A DNA stretch of 64,000 nucleotides from JANNSX01 sp041397825. GTDB lineage: Bacteria > Pseudomonadota > Alphaproteobacteria > Rhizobiales > Hyphomicrobiaceae. The translations under genes were made by a program, and so were the position numbers. The stretch spans positions 372,001 to 436,000 of the forward strand of contig JAWKVX010000003.1 in NCBI GenBank assembly GCA_041397825.1, in the 5' to 3' direction. Below the pieces are notes generated by a model. That model saw nothing but the letters and a program-made list of their open reading frames with translations. It searched no databases and was not told the origin of the DNA. How positions within the stretch are numbered: the first letter of the stretch is position 1; each line of letters opens with the position of its first letter. This document shows positions 43,823 to 52,534 of the stretch, in pieces.

Positions 43823-46147
43823 ATGATGGACGCTCGGACCAAGCTCACACCCTTCTCGACCCACTGGGGCACCTATCTCGCCGAGGTCGAAAGTGGCCGC
43901 CTCGTCGGCGTGCGCGACTTCGCGGGCGATCCCGACCCGGCCGTGATCGGGCCTGGCATCGTCGAGGCCGTCTATCATCCCGCGCGGATCGCCGGACCGG
44001 TGGTCCGGAAAGGCTTTCTCGAAGAGGGTCATGCCTGTGATCGCTCGACGCGCGGGGCCGAACCCTTCGTCGCGGTTTCCTGGGAGGAGGCCACCGAGCT
44101 TGCGGCAGCCGAGCTCGATCGGGTGCGCAAGGCCCATGGCAATCGGGCGATCTTCGGGGGCTCCTACGGCTGGGCCAGCGCTGGCCGCTTCCACCATGCT
44201 CAAAGCCAACTCCACCGCTTCCTCAACTGCATCGGTGGCTATACGGCCTCGATCGATACCTATAGCCACGCTGCCGCCCATGCGATCATGCCGCACATCG
44301 TTGGCGATTTTCACGATCTCATTTGCAATCAGGCGACCGCCTGGCCCGTCATCTCGGAGCACACCCGGCTGCTGGTGATGCTCGGCGGGCTGCCGCGCAA
44401 GAACGCCCAGGTCAATGCGAGCGGCGTCGGTCGCCACATCATGGCAGAGGCGTTGCGCGCGGCGAAGCAGAATGGCTGCGACTTCGTGTCGGTTAGTCCT
44501 CTTCGCTCGGATGCGATGCCGGAGCTTGGAGCCGAGTGGCTCGCTGCGCGTCCGGGAAGCGATACGGCGCTGATGCTCGGCCTCGCACACACGCTGGTTG
44601 CCGAGGATTTGCACGACCGGCAGTTCCTCACCCGCTACACAACGGGTTATGACCGCTTCGAGCCCTATCTCATGGGGGTGTTGGACGGTCAGCCCAAGGA
44701 CGCCGACTGGGCGGCGCGCCTCACTGGCCTCGAAGCAGGCACGATCCGTGGTCTCGCACGCCGCATGGCGCATACGCGGACGATGATCACGCTGACCTGG
44801 TCGTTGCAACGCGCCGATCATGGCGAGCAGCCCCTCTGGATGGCAGTGACGCTCGCCGCCATGCTCGGCCAGATCGGCTTGCCCGGTGGCGGTTTCGGCA
44901 TCGGCTACAGTAGCGCCAACGGTGTCGGCTATCCTGTGACGCCGATGCGCTGGCCATCACTGGCGCAATGGATCAATCCGGTCGAGGATGCTATCCCGGT
45001 CGCCCGCATCTCGGACTTGCTTCTCAACCCTGGCGGCACCTACGACTTCGATGGCGGCGCTCACGTCTATCCGGACATTCGCCTCGTCTATTGGGCCGGC
45101 GGGAATCCCTTCCATCATCATCAGGATATCAACCGGCTCGTCGCGGCGTTGAGGCGGCCCGAGACGATCATCGTCAACGAGATCTGGTGGACACCGATGG
45201 CTCGCCACGCCGACATCGTTTTCCCGGCGACGACGATGCTGGAGCGAGACGATCTTTCGATGTGTCGCTGGGATCCGTTGCTGGTCGCCATGCAACAGGC
45301 GATTCCGCCGGTCGGTGGCGCGCGCCACGACTATGACGTGCTTACGGGAATTGCCCGCGCCCTTGGGATCGAGGAGGCGTTCACCGAGGGGCGAACCGGG
45401 GAAGAGTGGCTCGAGCGCATGTGGACAAGCGCCCAAACGCGGGCCGAGCAGGCCGGCTTTTCGCTGCCGGAGCTGGCGGCATTTCGCGAGCAGGGCATGG
45501 CCGACCGGCCGTCGCCCGCGCGGCCGAGCATCCTGCTCGAGAATTTCCGTGCCGATCCGATCGCTCACCCGCTGACGACCCCGAGCGGCCGCATCGAGAT
45601 TTTCTCAGAGCGCATTGCCGGATTCGGCTACCAGGCTTGCTCCGGCCATCCGCGCTGGATGCCACCTTACGAATGGCTGGGGGCGGAGGCCGCCAACCGG
45701 TTCCCTCTGCACCTCATCTCCAATCAGCCGCGCACGCGGTTACATAGCCAGCTCGATTGCGGCAGCGTCAGCCAGGCGAGCAAGGTCGCCGGCCGAGAGC
45801 CGATCACGATCCATCCCGATGACGCTGCCCGGCGCCGCCTGCAGCCGGGGGATGTCGTGCGCGTGTTCAACGATCGAGGCGCCTGTCTCGCGGGTGTGAT
45901 CATCTCCGACGACGTCATGCGCGGGGTCGTGCAGCTCGCAACAGGGGCGTGGTACGATCCCGAAACGCCGGGCGAGATCGGCAGCCTGTGCAAGCACGGC
46001 AATCCGAACGTCCTGACGCGCGATAAGGGAACGTCGGAGCTGGGCCAGGGGCCGACGGCGCATTCCTGCCTGGTCGAGGTGGAGAAATTTGCCGGCACGC
46101 CGCCGCCTGTTACCGCTTTCGATCCACCGGAGATCGAGGAGCGTTAG
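43823..46147 (+). CDS. Molybdopterin-dependent oxidoreductase, BisC/TorA-like (DMSO reductase family)
   Basis: 774 residues from ATG 43823 (GGGAGGG upstream; GTG 43778 is an alternative). GGSYGWASAGRFHHAQSQLHRF near 112-133 carries the serine (S119) expected to ligate molybdenum in DMSO, TMAO and biotin sulfoxide reductases. AGGNPFHHHQDINRL, HADIVFPATTMLERDD and the C-terminal molybdopterin-binding domain (LHLISNQPRTRLHSQLD, GDVVRVFNDRGACLAGV) are present. There is neither a Tat signal nor an N-terminal 4Fe-4S cysteine set, so a cytoplasmic BisC-type reductase of S- or N-oxides is most likely. It follows the LLM gene by 67 bases, an intriguing oxygenase/reductase pair. Confidence 0.92.
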   Translation: MMDARTKLTPFSTHWGTYLAEVESGRLVGVRDFAGDPDPAVIGPGIVEAVYHPARIAGPVVRKGFLEEGHACDRSTRGAEPFVAVSWEEATELAAAELDRVRKAHGNRAIFGGSYGWASAGRFHHAQSQLHRFLNCIGGYTASIDTYSHAAAHAIMPHIVGDFHDLICNQATAWPVISEHTRLLVMLGGLPRKNAQVNASGVGRHIMAEALRAAKQNGCDFVSVSPLRSDAMPELGAEWLAARPGSDTALMLGLAHTLVAEDLHDRQFLTRYTTGYDRFEPYLMGVLDGQPKDADWAARLTGLEAGTIRGLARRMAHTRTMITLTWSLQRADHGEQPLWMAVTLAAMLGQIGLPGGGFGIGYSSANGVGYPVTPMRWPSLAQWINPVEDAIPVARISDLLLNPGGTYDFDGGAHVYPDIRLVYWAGGNPFHHHQDINRLVAALRRPETIIVNEIWWTPMARHADIVFPATTMLERDDLSMCRWDPLLVAMQQAIPPVGGARHDYDVLTGIARALGIEEAFTEGRTGEEWLERMWTSAQTRAEQAGFSLPELAAFREQGMADRPSPARPSILLENFRADPIAHPLTTPSGRIEIFSERIAGFGYQACSGHPRWMPPYEWLGAEAANRFPLHLISNQPRTRLHSQLDCGSVSQASKVAGREPITIHPDDAARRRLQPGDVVRVFNDRGACLAGVIISDDVMRGVVQLATGAWYDPETPGEIGSLCKHGNPNVLTRDKGTSELGQGPTAHSCLVEVEKFAGTPPPVTAFDPPEIEER

Positions 46148-46159
46148 GCTGACGCGGGC

Positions 46160-47452
46160 CTATCCCTCGAAGGGATCGCGCACCAGGATCGTGTCGTCCC
46201 GCTCTGGACTGGTCGAGAGCAGTGCCACCGGCGCCTCGATCAACTCCTCGATGCGCTTGACGTATTTAATGCATTGGGCGGGAAGATCGGCCCAGCTGCG
46301 CGCGCCGCGCGTCGTCTCGGGCCAGCCGGGCATCGTCTCGTAAACGGGTTTTACACGCGCCTGCGCGAACTGCCCCGCCGGCAAGTGGTCGATCGGCCTG
46401 CCGTCGAGTTCATAGCCGACACAGACTTTCAGCTCCTCGAAGCCGTCGAGCACGTCGAGCTTCGTCAAGGCAATGCCGTCGATGCCGGCCACCTTGATGG
46501 TTTGGCGGACGAGGCAGGCGTCGAACCAGCCGCAGCGGCGCTTGCGGCCGGTCACGGTCCCGAACTCATGGCCCTTCTGGCCGATCAGCTCACCGGTCGC
46601 ATCGGTAAGTTCGGTCGGAAAGGGACCGGCCCCCACCCGGGTCGTATAGGCCTTCGTGATCCCGAGCACGTAGTGGAGAGTACTTGGGGCCATGCCGGAA
46701 CCCGTCGCGGCCTGCGCGGCAATCGTATTGGAGGAGGTGACGAAGGGATAAGTGCCGTGGTCGTTGTCGAGGAGGGCGCCTTGTGCGCCCTCGAATAGGA
46801 TGCGCTTGCCTGCCCGCCGCTCCTGGTCCAGCAGCGCCCAGACGGTGTCAACGTAGGGCAGGACGCTGTCGCGAATGTCCGTCAGGGCTTCCAGCAACTC
46901 GGCTGGCTGGACCTCGGGAACGCCAAGGCCGCGCCGGAGCGCATTGTGGTGGGCAAGCAGCCGCTCGATCTTGGCCGGTAGCGTGTCGAGATTGGCGAGG
47001 TCCTGCGCCCGAATGGCCCGGCGGCCGACCTTGTCCTCATAGGCCGGACCGATGCCGCGCATGGTGGTGCCGATCGACTGCTTGCCGGCGGCCTCCTCGC
47101 GGATGCGATCCAGTTCGCCATGCAGCGGCAGGATCAGCGTGGCATTCTCAGCGATGCGCAGATTGGCCCTGGTGATGTCAACGCCCATCCTCCGAAGCCC
47201 CTCGATCTCCGTCTTCAAGGCCCAGGGATCGACGACGACGCCGTTGCCGATGACGGAGAGCTTGCCCGGTCGGACGATACCTGATGGCAAGAGCGAGAGC
47301 TTGTAGGTTTTGTTGCCGATGACGAGGGTGTGGCCGGCGTTGTGGCCGCCCTGGAAGCGCACGACGCAATCGGCGCGCTCCGACAGCCAGTCGACGATCT
47401 TGCCCTTACCCTCGTCGCCCCATTGCGCACCGACGACCACGACGTTGGCCAT
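46160..47452 (-). CDS. purA: Adenylosuccinate synthetase
   Basis: 430 residues, full length. VVVGAQWGDEGKGKIVDWLSE (4-24) has the GDEGKGK GTP/IMP loop with catalytic Asp; GGHNAGHTL holds the catalytic His; GIGPAYEDK, EGAQGALLDNDHGTYPFVTSS and KLDVLDGFEELKVC are other signatures. It joins IMP and aspartate with GTP to form adenylosuccinate in AMP synthesis. AAGGAG lies before ATG 47452. Monocistronic by context, convergent with the molybdoenzyme gene 12 bases away. Confidence 0.98.
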   Translation of the reverse strand: MANVVVVGAQWGDEGKGKIVDWLSERADCVVRFQGGHNAGHTLVIGNKTYKLSLLPSGIVRPGKLSVIGNGVVVDPWALKTEIEGLRRMGVDITRANLRIAENATLILPLHGELDRIREEAAGKQSIGTTMRGIGPAYEDKVGRRAIRAQDLANLDTLPAKIERLLAHHNALRRGLGVPEVQPAELLEALTDIRDSVLPYVDTVWALLDQERRAGKRILFEGAQGALLDNDHGTYPFVTSSNTIAAQAATGSGMAPSTLHYVLGITKAYTTRVGAGPFPTELTDATGELIGQKGHEFGTVTGRKRRCGWFDACLVRQTIKVAGIDGIALTKLDVLDGFEELKVCVGYELDGRPIDHLPAGQFAQARVKPVYETMPGWPETTRGARSWADLPAQCIKYVKRIEELIEAPVALLSTSPERDDTILVRDPFEG

Positions 47453-47777
47453 GCTTCAAGCTCCTTCTCGCGCCGCGAAGTCGGCACACGAACGGCCCCG
47501 CGGAGGCAGCGCACGGTCCGGCAAAGGGGATACCGGTTCGCCGAAAGAGCGTGCGCCAAGCCAAAGAAAGGGGCCGTGAGGTCTTATAGAGGTCGGTGCC
47601 GGCGAGGGAAAGCCGCCGGTGGTCGCATGAGGATCAGGGCGGCCAGGTCTTCAAGAGGGCCCCCGGAGGGCGGCCCAAAGAGCCCCCCGGTCACTTCGGC
47701 GCGCGCCTGGAGCGAGCTGTCACGTTCCGAAGTGGTCTATAGTGCGATCCGCAACCCCAGCCCGCATGTGAGGCCCT
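47453..47777. other. Divergent intergenic region between purA and the cyclodeaminase gene
   Basis: 325 bases without a credible gene. On the minus strand TTTCCC (47611-47606), 17 bases, TATAAG (47588-47583) is a possible purA promoter with a leader of about 125 bases. GC-rich repeats of GGGCCC/GGGCGG type lie near 47660-47690. No PurR-type box or riboswitch was recognised. Confidence 0.4.
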
Positions 47778-48731
47778 ATGTTCGTCATCGACCGAGAGAC
47801 CGTCAATGCCATCGCCGACTACCGCCAGCTGGTCGCAGCGCTGACGGACATGTATCGGACCGGCGTGGATGCGCTCGAGCGGACGATCCTGACGCAGCCG
47901 GCGCCCAAGGGCGGGGAGAACGATTGTCTCATCCAGACCGCCTGGATGCGCGACAAGGCGTTCGGCATGAAAATCGCCAACGTGTTCCCGGACAACCTGT
48001 CGAAGGGCATCCCCTCCGTCGTCGGCCTCTACGTGCTGTTTTCTGGCACGACCGGCGAGCCGATGGCGACCATCGACGGGGTGGCGGAGACCTTCTTCAA
48101 GACGGCGAGCAACTCGGCCGTCGCGAGCGACCTGTTGGCGAGGAAGGACTCTCGCGTCCTGGCCATGTTCGGCGCCGGCAAGCTCGCGCCGCATCTCGTC
48201 AAGGCGCATGCGGCAGTCAGGCCCATCGAGCGCGTGCTCATCTGGAACCGCACGCACGCGAACGCCGAGACGCTCGCGGCCGAGCTCAAGGCGGTGGGCC
48301 TTAGCGCCTCGGCCACCGCCGATCCGGCGACGGCTGCGTCGGAGGCCGACATCGTCAGCGCCGCGACCTTCGCCACCGAGCCGATCGTCAAAGGCGCGTG
48401 GCTGAAGCCCGGTGCCCATGTCGATCTTGTCGGCGGCTACACGCCCGCCTATCGCGAGGCCGACGGCGAGGTGGTCAAGCGCTCGGGCCGGCTCTATGTG
48501 GATAGCCGGCAATCGACCGTCGGCGTCTGCGGCGACGTGATCGGGCCGGTCTCGGAAGGCGTGCTGGCTGAGGCGAAGATCGCGGACCTTTTCGAGCTGG
48601 CCCAGGGCAAGGCGGAAGGCCGCCGTGGTCCGGACGACATCACGGTCTTCAAGTCGGGTGGCGGTGGCCACGAGGACCTGGCGGCGGCGCTCGCTCTCTA
48701 CGCGGCGGCGCGGGCACGGCGCGCCGGCTGA
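47778..48731 (+). CDS. Ornithine cyclodeaminase / mu-crystallin family protein
   Basis: 317 residues. The N-terminal half holds KIANVFPDN and FSGTTGEPMATIDG; the Rossmann half has VLAMFGAGKLAPHLVKAHAAVRPIERVLIWNRT (NAD motif, with GAGKLA in place of the usual GAGxQA), AATFATEPIVKGAWLKPGAHVDLVGGYTPAYRE, and a C-terminal VFKSGGGGHEDLAAA. Family activities include ornithine cyclisation to proline, alanine dehydrogenase, ketimine reductase and EutC-type steps. Specificity is not determinable. It diverges from purA and is convergent with ispE. Confidence 0.9.
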   Translation: MFVIDRETVNAIADYRQLVAALTDMYRTGVDALERTILTQPAPKGGENDCLIQTAWMRDKAFGMKIANVFPDNLSKGIPSVVGLYVLFSGTTGEPMATIDGVAETFFKTASNSAVASDLLARKDSRVLAMFGAGKLAPHLVKAHAAVRPIERVLIWNRTHANAETLAAELKAVGLSASATADPATAASEADIVSAATFATEPIVKGAWLKPGAHVDLVGGYTPAYREADGEVVKRSGRLYVDSRQSTVGVCGDVIGPVSEGVLAEAKIADLFELAQGKAEGRRGPDDITVFKSGGGGHEDLAAALALYAAARARRAG

Positions 48732-48753
48732 GGGCTCGGCGGTTGGAATCCCC

Positions 48754-49617
48754 TCAGGCGAGCCGTGTCGCCGCCACCCACCAGCCCGGCTGAGCCGTCT
48801 TCAGTGTCGTGGCCGCCGCCGCTGCGGCCCGCGCGTTCTCGAACAGGCCGAAGCAAGTCGGACCGCTGCCGGACATGCGCGCGAGCCGGCAGCCGGGTTG
48901 CCGGCCGACCGCCGCGAGCACCGTGTCGATGACGGGTAGCAGCCGACGTGCCGGCGGCTCGAGCTCATTCGCCCGCCCGCCGATGAGCGCCAACAGATCG
49001 TCGAGGCCGCCGATGGCCTCCGGCCAGTCGGACGGCTGGGGCGCGCTCGTCAGAGGAGCGGCAGCCAACGCCCTGAACACATCCGCCGTGGCGAGCGGCA
49101 GTCCCGGATTGACGAGCACGGCATCGATTGGTGCGAAATGGGTGATCGGCATGACCTCTTCGCCGATGCCACGCATGATGAGTGCCTGCGAGACGAGGCA
49201 GGCCGGGATGTCGGCGCCGAGGGCTTGGGACTCGCAGGCGAGCCGCTTCAGTCTCCGGTCACCGGGATGACGCCTCAGCACGGCGCGAAGCGCGGCGGCG
49301 GCATCCGCCGAGCCGCCGCCGATGCCGGCGGCCACCGGCAGGTGCTTCTCGAGGTGCAGGTGACCGATGACGAGGTCCGGCGCGACGGCTTGTGCGCGGG
49401 AGAGGACGTGGGCGACCAGATTGTCGCCGACGACATTCGGGGCCGTCGGTCCCGCCATCGAGATGCCGTCCGGCTGGTCCGGATCGAGGGTCAGCCGGTC
49501 CGCGACGTCTGCAAACACGACCAGGCTCTCGAGCACGTGAAAGCCATCAGCACGCCGCCCGAGCACCCTGAGCGTCAGATTGATCTTCGCGCGCGCCACC
49601 TCGGTGATGGCGGTCAT
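48754..49617 (-). CDS. ispE: 4-diphosphocytidyl-2-C-methyl-D-erythritol kinase
   Basis: 287 residues of the GHMP kinase family. EVARAKINLTLRVLGRRADGFHVLESLVVF at the N-terminus holds the catalytic lysine; HLPVAAGIGGGSADAAAALRAV is the ATP loop; SGSGPTCFGLF is the C-terminal glycine motif. It phosphorylates CDP-ME at the 2-hydroxyl in the MEP isoprenoid pathway. It lies 13 bases downstream of the TPR gene and is likely co-transcribed with it. Confidence 0.96.
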   Translation of the reverse strand: MTAITEVARAKINLTLRVLGRRADGFHVLESLVVFADVADRLTLDPDQPDGISMAGPTAPNVVGDNLVAHVLSRAQAVAPDLVIGHLHLEKHLPVAAGIGGGSADAAAALRAVLRRHPGDRRLKRLACESQALGADIPACLVSQALIMRGIGEEVMPITHFAPIDAVLVNPGLPLATADVFRALAAAPLTSAPQPSDWPEAIGGLDDLLALIGGRANELEPPARRLLPVIDTVLAAVGRQPGCRLARMSGSGPTCFGLFENARAAAAAATTLKTAQPGWWVAATRLA

Positions 49618-49630
49618 GGCGTGCCGTGGC

Positions 49631-51709
49631 CTATTGCACCGGCTGCGTCGAGGTGGCGCCCTCTGCCGTCGTGCCTTGGATCGTGTCGAGGCCCTTCTCG
49701 AGCTTCTTGGCGATCCGCTCCTTGTCCTCGGGCTCGGGCTTCAGGGTGAGCGACTGCGACCACTGGAAGCGCGCTTCGTTGCGCCGGCCGACCTGCCAAT
49801 AGGCATCGCCCAGGTGGTCGTTGATGATCGGATCGTTCGGCTCGAGCTCAACGGCACGCTCGAGCTGGCGGGTCGCCTCATCGAACTCGCCCAGTCGATA
49901 GTGAGCCCAGCCGAGGCTGTCGACATAGAACCCGTCGTCGGGCTTGAGCTTCACGGCCTTGCGGATGAGGTCCATGGCCTGCGAGAGATTCTTGCCTTGA
50001 TCGACCCAGGAATAGCCGAGGTAATTGAGGAGCGACGGTTGCTCGGGATCGAGCTCCATTGCCTTCAGGAAGTCCGGCTCGGCCTTGTCCCACTGCTTCA
50101 AGCGCTCATAGCAGATGGCGCGCTGGAAATACTGGTTCCATTGATCCTTGTCGGGATTGGGCACGAGAGCAATGGCGGCCGAGTAGTTTTCGGCAGCATC
50201 GGCGTAGAACTTCCGGTTCGACAGGATGCTGCCGAGGGCCGTATGAATCCGGATCTGCCAGATGCGGGCCGGCACTTTGGCCCGCTCGGCGGCGAGCGTC
50301 GTCACGCGCTGAGCAAGTGCGGTCCTGGTCTGGGGGCCGATCCGGCCGGTGGCCTCGAGCCCGGCGCTGCCCTGAAAGGCCTTGAGCGCCTCGACGCTGG
50401 CCTTGCCGAAGATGCCGTCGATCGGACCGGGGTCGAAGCCGAGCTGGCCAAGGAGTTGCTGGAGCTCGGTGACCTGCGCGTTGCGCGAGCCCGGCCCGAT
50501 ATTCGCGAATGTCTCGGCAATCGCCGGGTTGGGCAGGGGATCCTCGACCTCCGTATCCGCGACGACGGCGAGACGCTTTGGCTCGAGCAGCTCTTTGAGC
50601 GCACTCCGCGCCTCGTCAACACGATCGAGCTGGTTGAGATTGAAGGCCTTGCGAATTGCCGATGAGAAGCCCAATGCCGTGTCCGTCGGTATGCGGTCGA
50701 GCGTCTTGATCGCCATGTCGCTGCGGCCGATCTGCTCCTGCACGCCTGACAGGGCGATCAGTGTCAGGGGCGAGTCGGGCCTCAGGTATAGCGCCAGCTG
50801 CAGAAAGATGACGCCGGTATCGTGGGCGTTCTCGCTCGCGAGCTGCTCGCCGATCCCGTAGAAGACCTCGGCAAGACCTTCCTCCGCACTGCCGATTGCC
50901 GGCGTCTGCTTCTCGCCACGCCGGATGGAGGCGAGCAGCTCCTGCACCATCGCGTGGGGCTGGTCGTCGCCCGCAAGATGATCCTTCAGGATCTGCTGGG
51001 CACGAGCGTTGTCGCCACGGCTGCTCTCGAAGCGGGCGTAGGCCAAGGCAACGCTGACGATCTTGGGTTCTGTCTGGAAGAGTTCCTGATAGGTGGCCCG
51101 CGCAACCTTGTCGTCGCCGAGCAGGTCGGCAATGAGGGCCTCGTGATAAACGCGGTAGTAGCGCGCCCAATCGGCCGACTTCAGGGTGTCGAGCTGGCTC
51201 CGCGCGCCGGCCAGATTGCCTTCCGCGGCCTTCACCCAGGCGCGGGCGAGCGCTCCGGTCAGCTCGGCGATCGAGCCGGCGCTTGCAAGCTCGAAGTGCT
51301 TGTCGGACTCGTTGAAGTTGCCTTGCTTGAAGGATCGCACGCCGAGGAAAATGCGCGCCCACCGGTCGCCCGTCTCGACCTTGACGACGCGATCGGCGAG
51401 CTCGCCCGCCTGCTCCCAGGCACCGAGTTCGGCCTCCGCCAGGAAAGCCTGGCGCAGCAGCAGGGGATCGTCCGGTTGCTTCTTCAGGGCATCCCGGTAG
51501 TAGGCCGTTGCGGCCTCGGGGTCGCGCTCGTCGTGGGCGATGCGGCCGGCAAGATAGCTGCCGAGAAGCGATCCGACCGGCTCGATCTTGACCTCATCCC
51601 CGGCCGGCGCCTGTTCGGCGATCGCCGGAGCCGTCAGCACGACGATGGTTGCGAGGAGACCCGCGCCGGCGAGTCGCCGCGCTCTCAAGACGGCGAATGT
51701 CGATGCCAT
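49631..51709 (-). CDS. Secreted tetratricopeptide-repeat protein with an embedded peptidoglycan-binding domain
   Basis: 692 residues. A signal peptide (ARRLAGAGLLATIVVLTAPAIAE, ~10-32) directs it to the periplasm. TPR-like helices fill ~50-375. Residues ~408-470 are a PG_binding_1-type module (VTELQQLLGQLGFDPGPIDGIFGKASVEALKAFQ, then TGRIGPQTRTAL). A second, more regular TPR block follows (~495-660; e.g. YLGYSWVDQGKNLSQAMDLIRKAVKLKPDD). Homologues next to ispE are common in this group as all-TPR proteins, so the module between the two blocks is noteworthy. Probable role is scaffolding at the envelope; partners unknown. Confidence 0.9.
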   Translation of the reverse strand: MASTFAVLRARRLAGAGLLATIVVLTAPAIAEQAPAGDEVKIEPVGSLLGSYLAGRIAHDERDPEAATAYYRDALKKQPDDPLLLRQAFLAEAELGAWEQAGELADRVVKVETGDRWARIFLGVRSFKQGNFNESDKHFELASAGSIAELTGALARAWVKAAEGNLAGARSQLDTLKSADWARYYRVYHEALIADLLGDDKVARATYQELFQTEPKIVSVALAYARFESSRGDNARAQQILKDHLAGDDQPHAMVQELLASIRRGEKQTPAIGSAEEGLAEVFYGIGEQLASENAHDTGVIFLQLALYLRPDSPLTLIALSGVQEQIGRSDMAIKTLDRIPTDTALGFSSAIRKAFNLNQLDRVDEARSALKELLEPKRLAVVADTEVEDPLPNPAIAETFANIGPGSRNAQVTELQQLLGQLGFDPGPIDGIFGKASVEALKAFQGSAGLEATGRIGPQTRTALAQRVTTLAAERAKVPARIWQIRIHTALGSILSNRKFYADAAENYSAAIALVPNPDKDQWNQYFQRAICYERLKQWDKAEPDFLKAMELDPEQPSLLNYLGYSWVDQGKNLSQAMDLIRKAVKLKPDDGFYVDSLGWAHYRLGEFDEATRQLERAVELEPNDPIINDHLGDAYWQVGRRNEARFQWSQSLTLKPEPEDKERIAKKLEKGLDTIQGTTAEGATSTQPVQ

Positions 51710-51839
51710 GGTGCGATTCGGCCTTTCTCGTTCGCGAGCTGAAAATCATGACCGCTTTCCAAGGTGCCGGCAAGCCCGCGAATGTCGACGGCCTGCCTCG
51801 CCCGCCATGGGGATGACTGAGTCCCGCGTCGGCCGACGC

Positions 51840-51953
51840 CTATTCGGCCTTCGGTTGCGACTTGCGCTTGGCTCGGCGCTTCTGATTGTGCTTGCCGTGC
51901 TTGGCGTTGCGCTTGTCCCGCTTGACGCGGGCCTTCTCGCTCAGATGCTTCAT
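51840..51953 (-). CDS. 37-residue highly basic small protein
   Basis: A short frame starting at ATG 51953 with AAGGAG eight bases upstream and ending at a TAG (51842-51840). The product has 10 Lys, 6 Arg and 3 His in 37 residues, in KR/KH-rich repeats (e.g. KRDKRNAKHGKHNQKRRAKR). No hydrophobic stretch and no cysteine. The excellent ribosome site and coherent composition argue for a real gene. It could bind RNA, DNA or ribosomes, but no family is recognised. It lies alone between the TPR gene and the holin-like gene on the same strand. Confidence 0.65.
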   Translation of the reverse strand: MKHLSEKARVKRDKRNAKHGKHNQKRRAKRKSQPKAE

Positions 51954-52045
51954 TTCGGTGCTCCTTTGGTTGCCGGTCTTCTAGTGGGATCGTGGCGGCA
52001 AGGGAAGTGGTCCCGCCGGGCTTGTGTCGGGAATGCGGCGTTGCC

Positions 52046-52513
52046 TCAGGTCTCTCGATCCTCGGTTGGGCTCTTCCTGAGCATCGTCGATAGGGTCGAT
52101 AGGGCGCTCGGCACCAGTGCCAGGTGGCTGCCGATCGATTCCAGCCGGGATTCGAAGCGGTTGAGCTTCTCCGCTACGCCTTCGATCTCGGTCGTGACGG
52201 CGTCGAGGGCTGCCGCCTCTGCCTCCTCGAGGGCAGAAAGCTCGCGCGAACTTGGTCCGCGCAACGCCAGGACGGCGAGGAGCCCGCCCCCGACGAGATG
52301 TAGGCCGGCCACGATCAGCACGGCGCCGATATCTCCGAGGGGCTCGCGGAGCCACAGGTAGAGGGCGACGTTCAAGAGCCCCAATCCGACCAGCAGCACG
52401 ATCGCCGCCAGCACCCCGAGGGCCAGCCGCTGGGCGGCGTAGCGTAGCATCAGTCGTCGCCGCAATCCGGCAACGCGCAGATAGAGCTTGGCGGTGGTCG
52501 GCAACGTGCGCAT
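52046..52513 (-). CDS. Holin-like small membrane protein (phage holin superfamily III / DUF1469-like)
   Basis: 155 residues with two adjacent hydrophobic helices (LALGVLAAIVLLVGLGLLNVALYLWL, ~31-56, and IGAVLIVAGLHLVGGGLLAVLAL, ~62-84). A long, probably coiled-coil, acidic/charged C-terminal tail follows (SRELSALEEAEAAALDAVTTEIEGVAEKLNRFESRLESI). This architecture is common in chromosomally encoded proteins annotated as phage holin family; a true lytic role is not implied because no lysin or phage gene is near. It lies 21 bases after the ETF-QO gene. Confidence 0.75.
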   Translation of the reverse strand: MRTLPTTAKLYLRVAGLRRRLMLRYAAQRLALGVLAAIVLLVGLGLLNVALYLWLREPLGDIGAVLIVAGLHLVGGGLLAVLALRGPSSRELSALEEAEAAALDAVTTEIEGVAEKLNRFESRLESIGSHLALVPSALSTLSTMLRKSPTEDRET

Positions 52514-52534
52514 CAGGTCTTCTCGAGGTGCCGG

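Noticed and set aside
52046..52513. A prophage lysis gene (holin)
   Set aside because: No endolysin, structural or integrase genes around; holin-like proteins with this tail are widespread chromosomal genes next to core functions.
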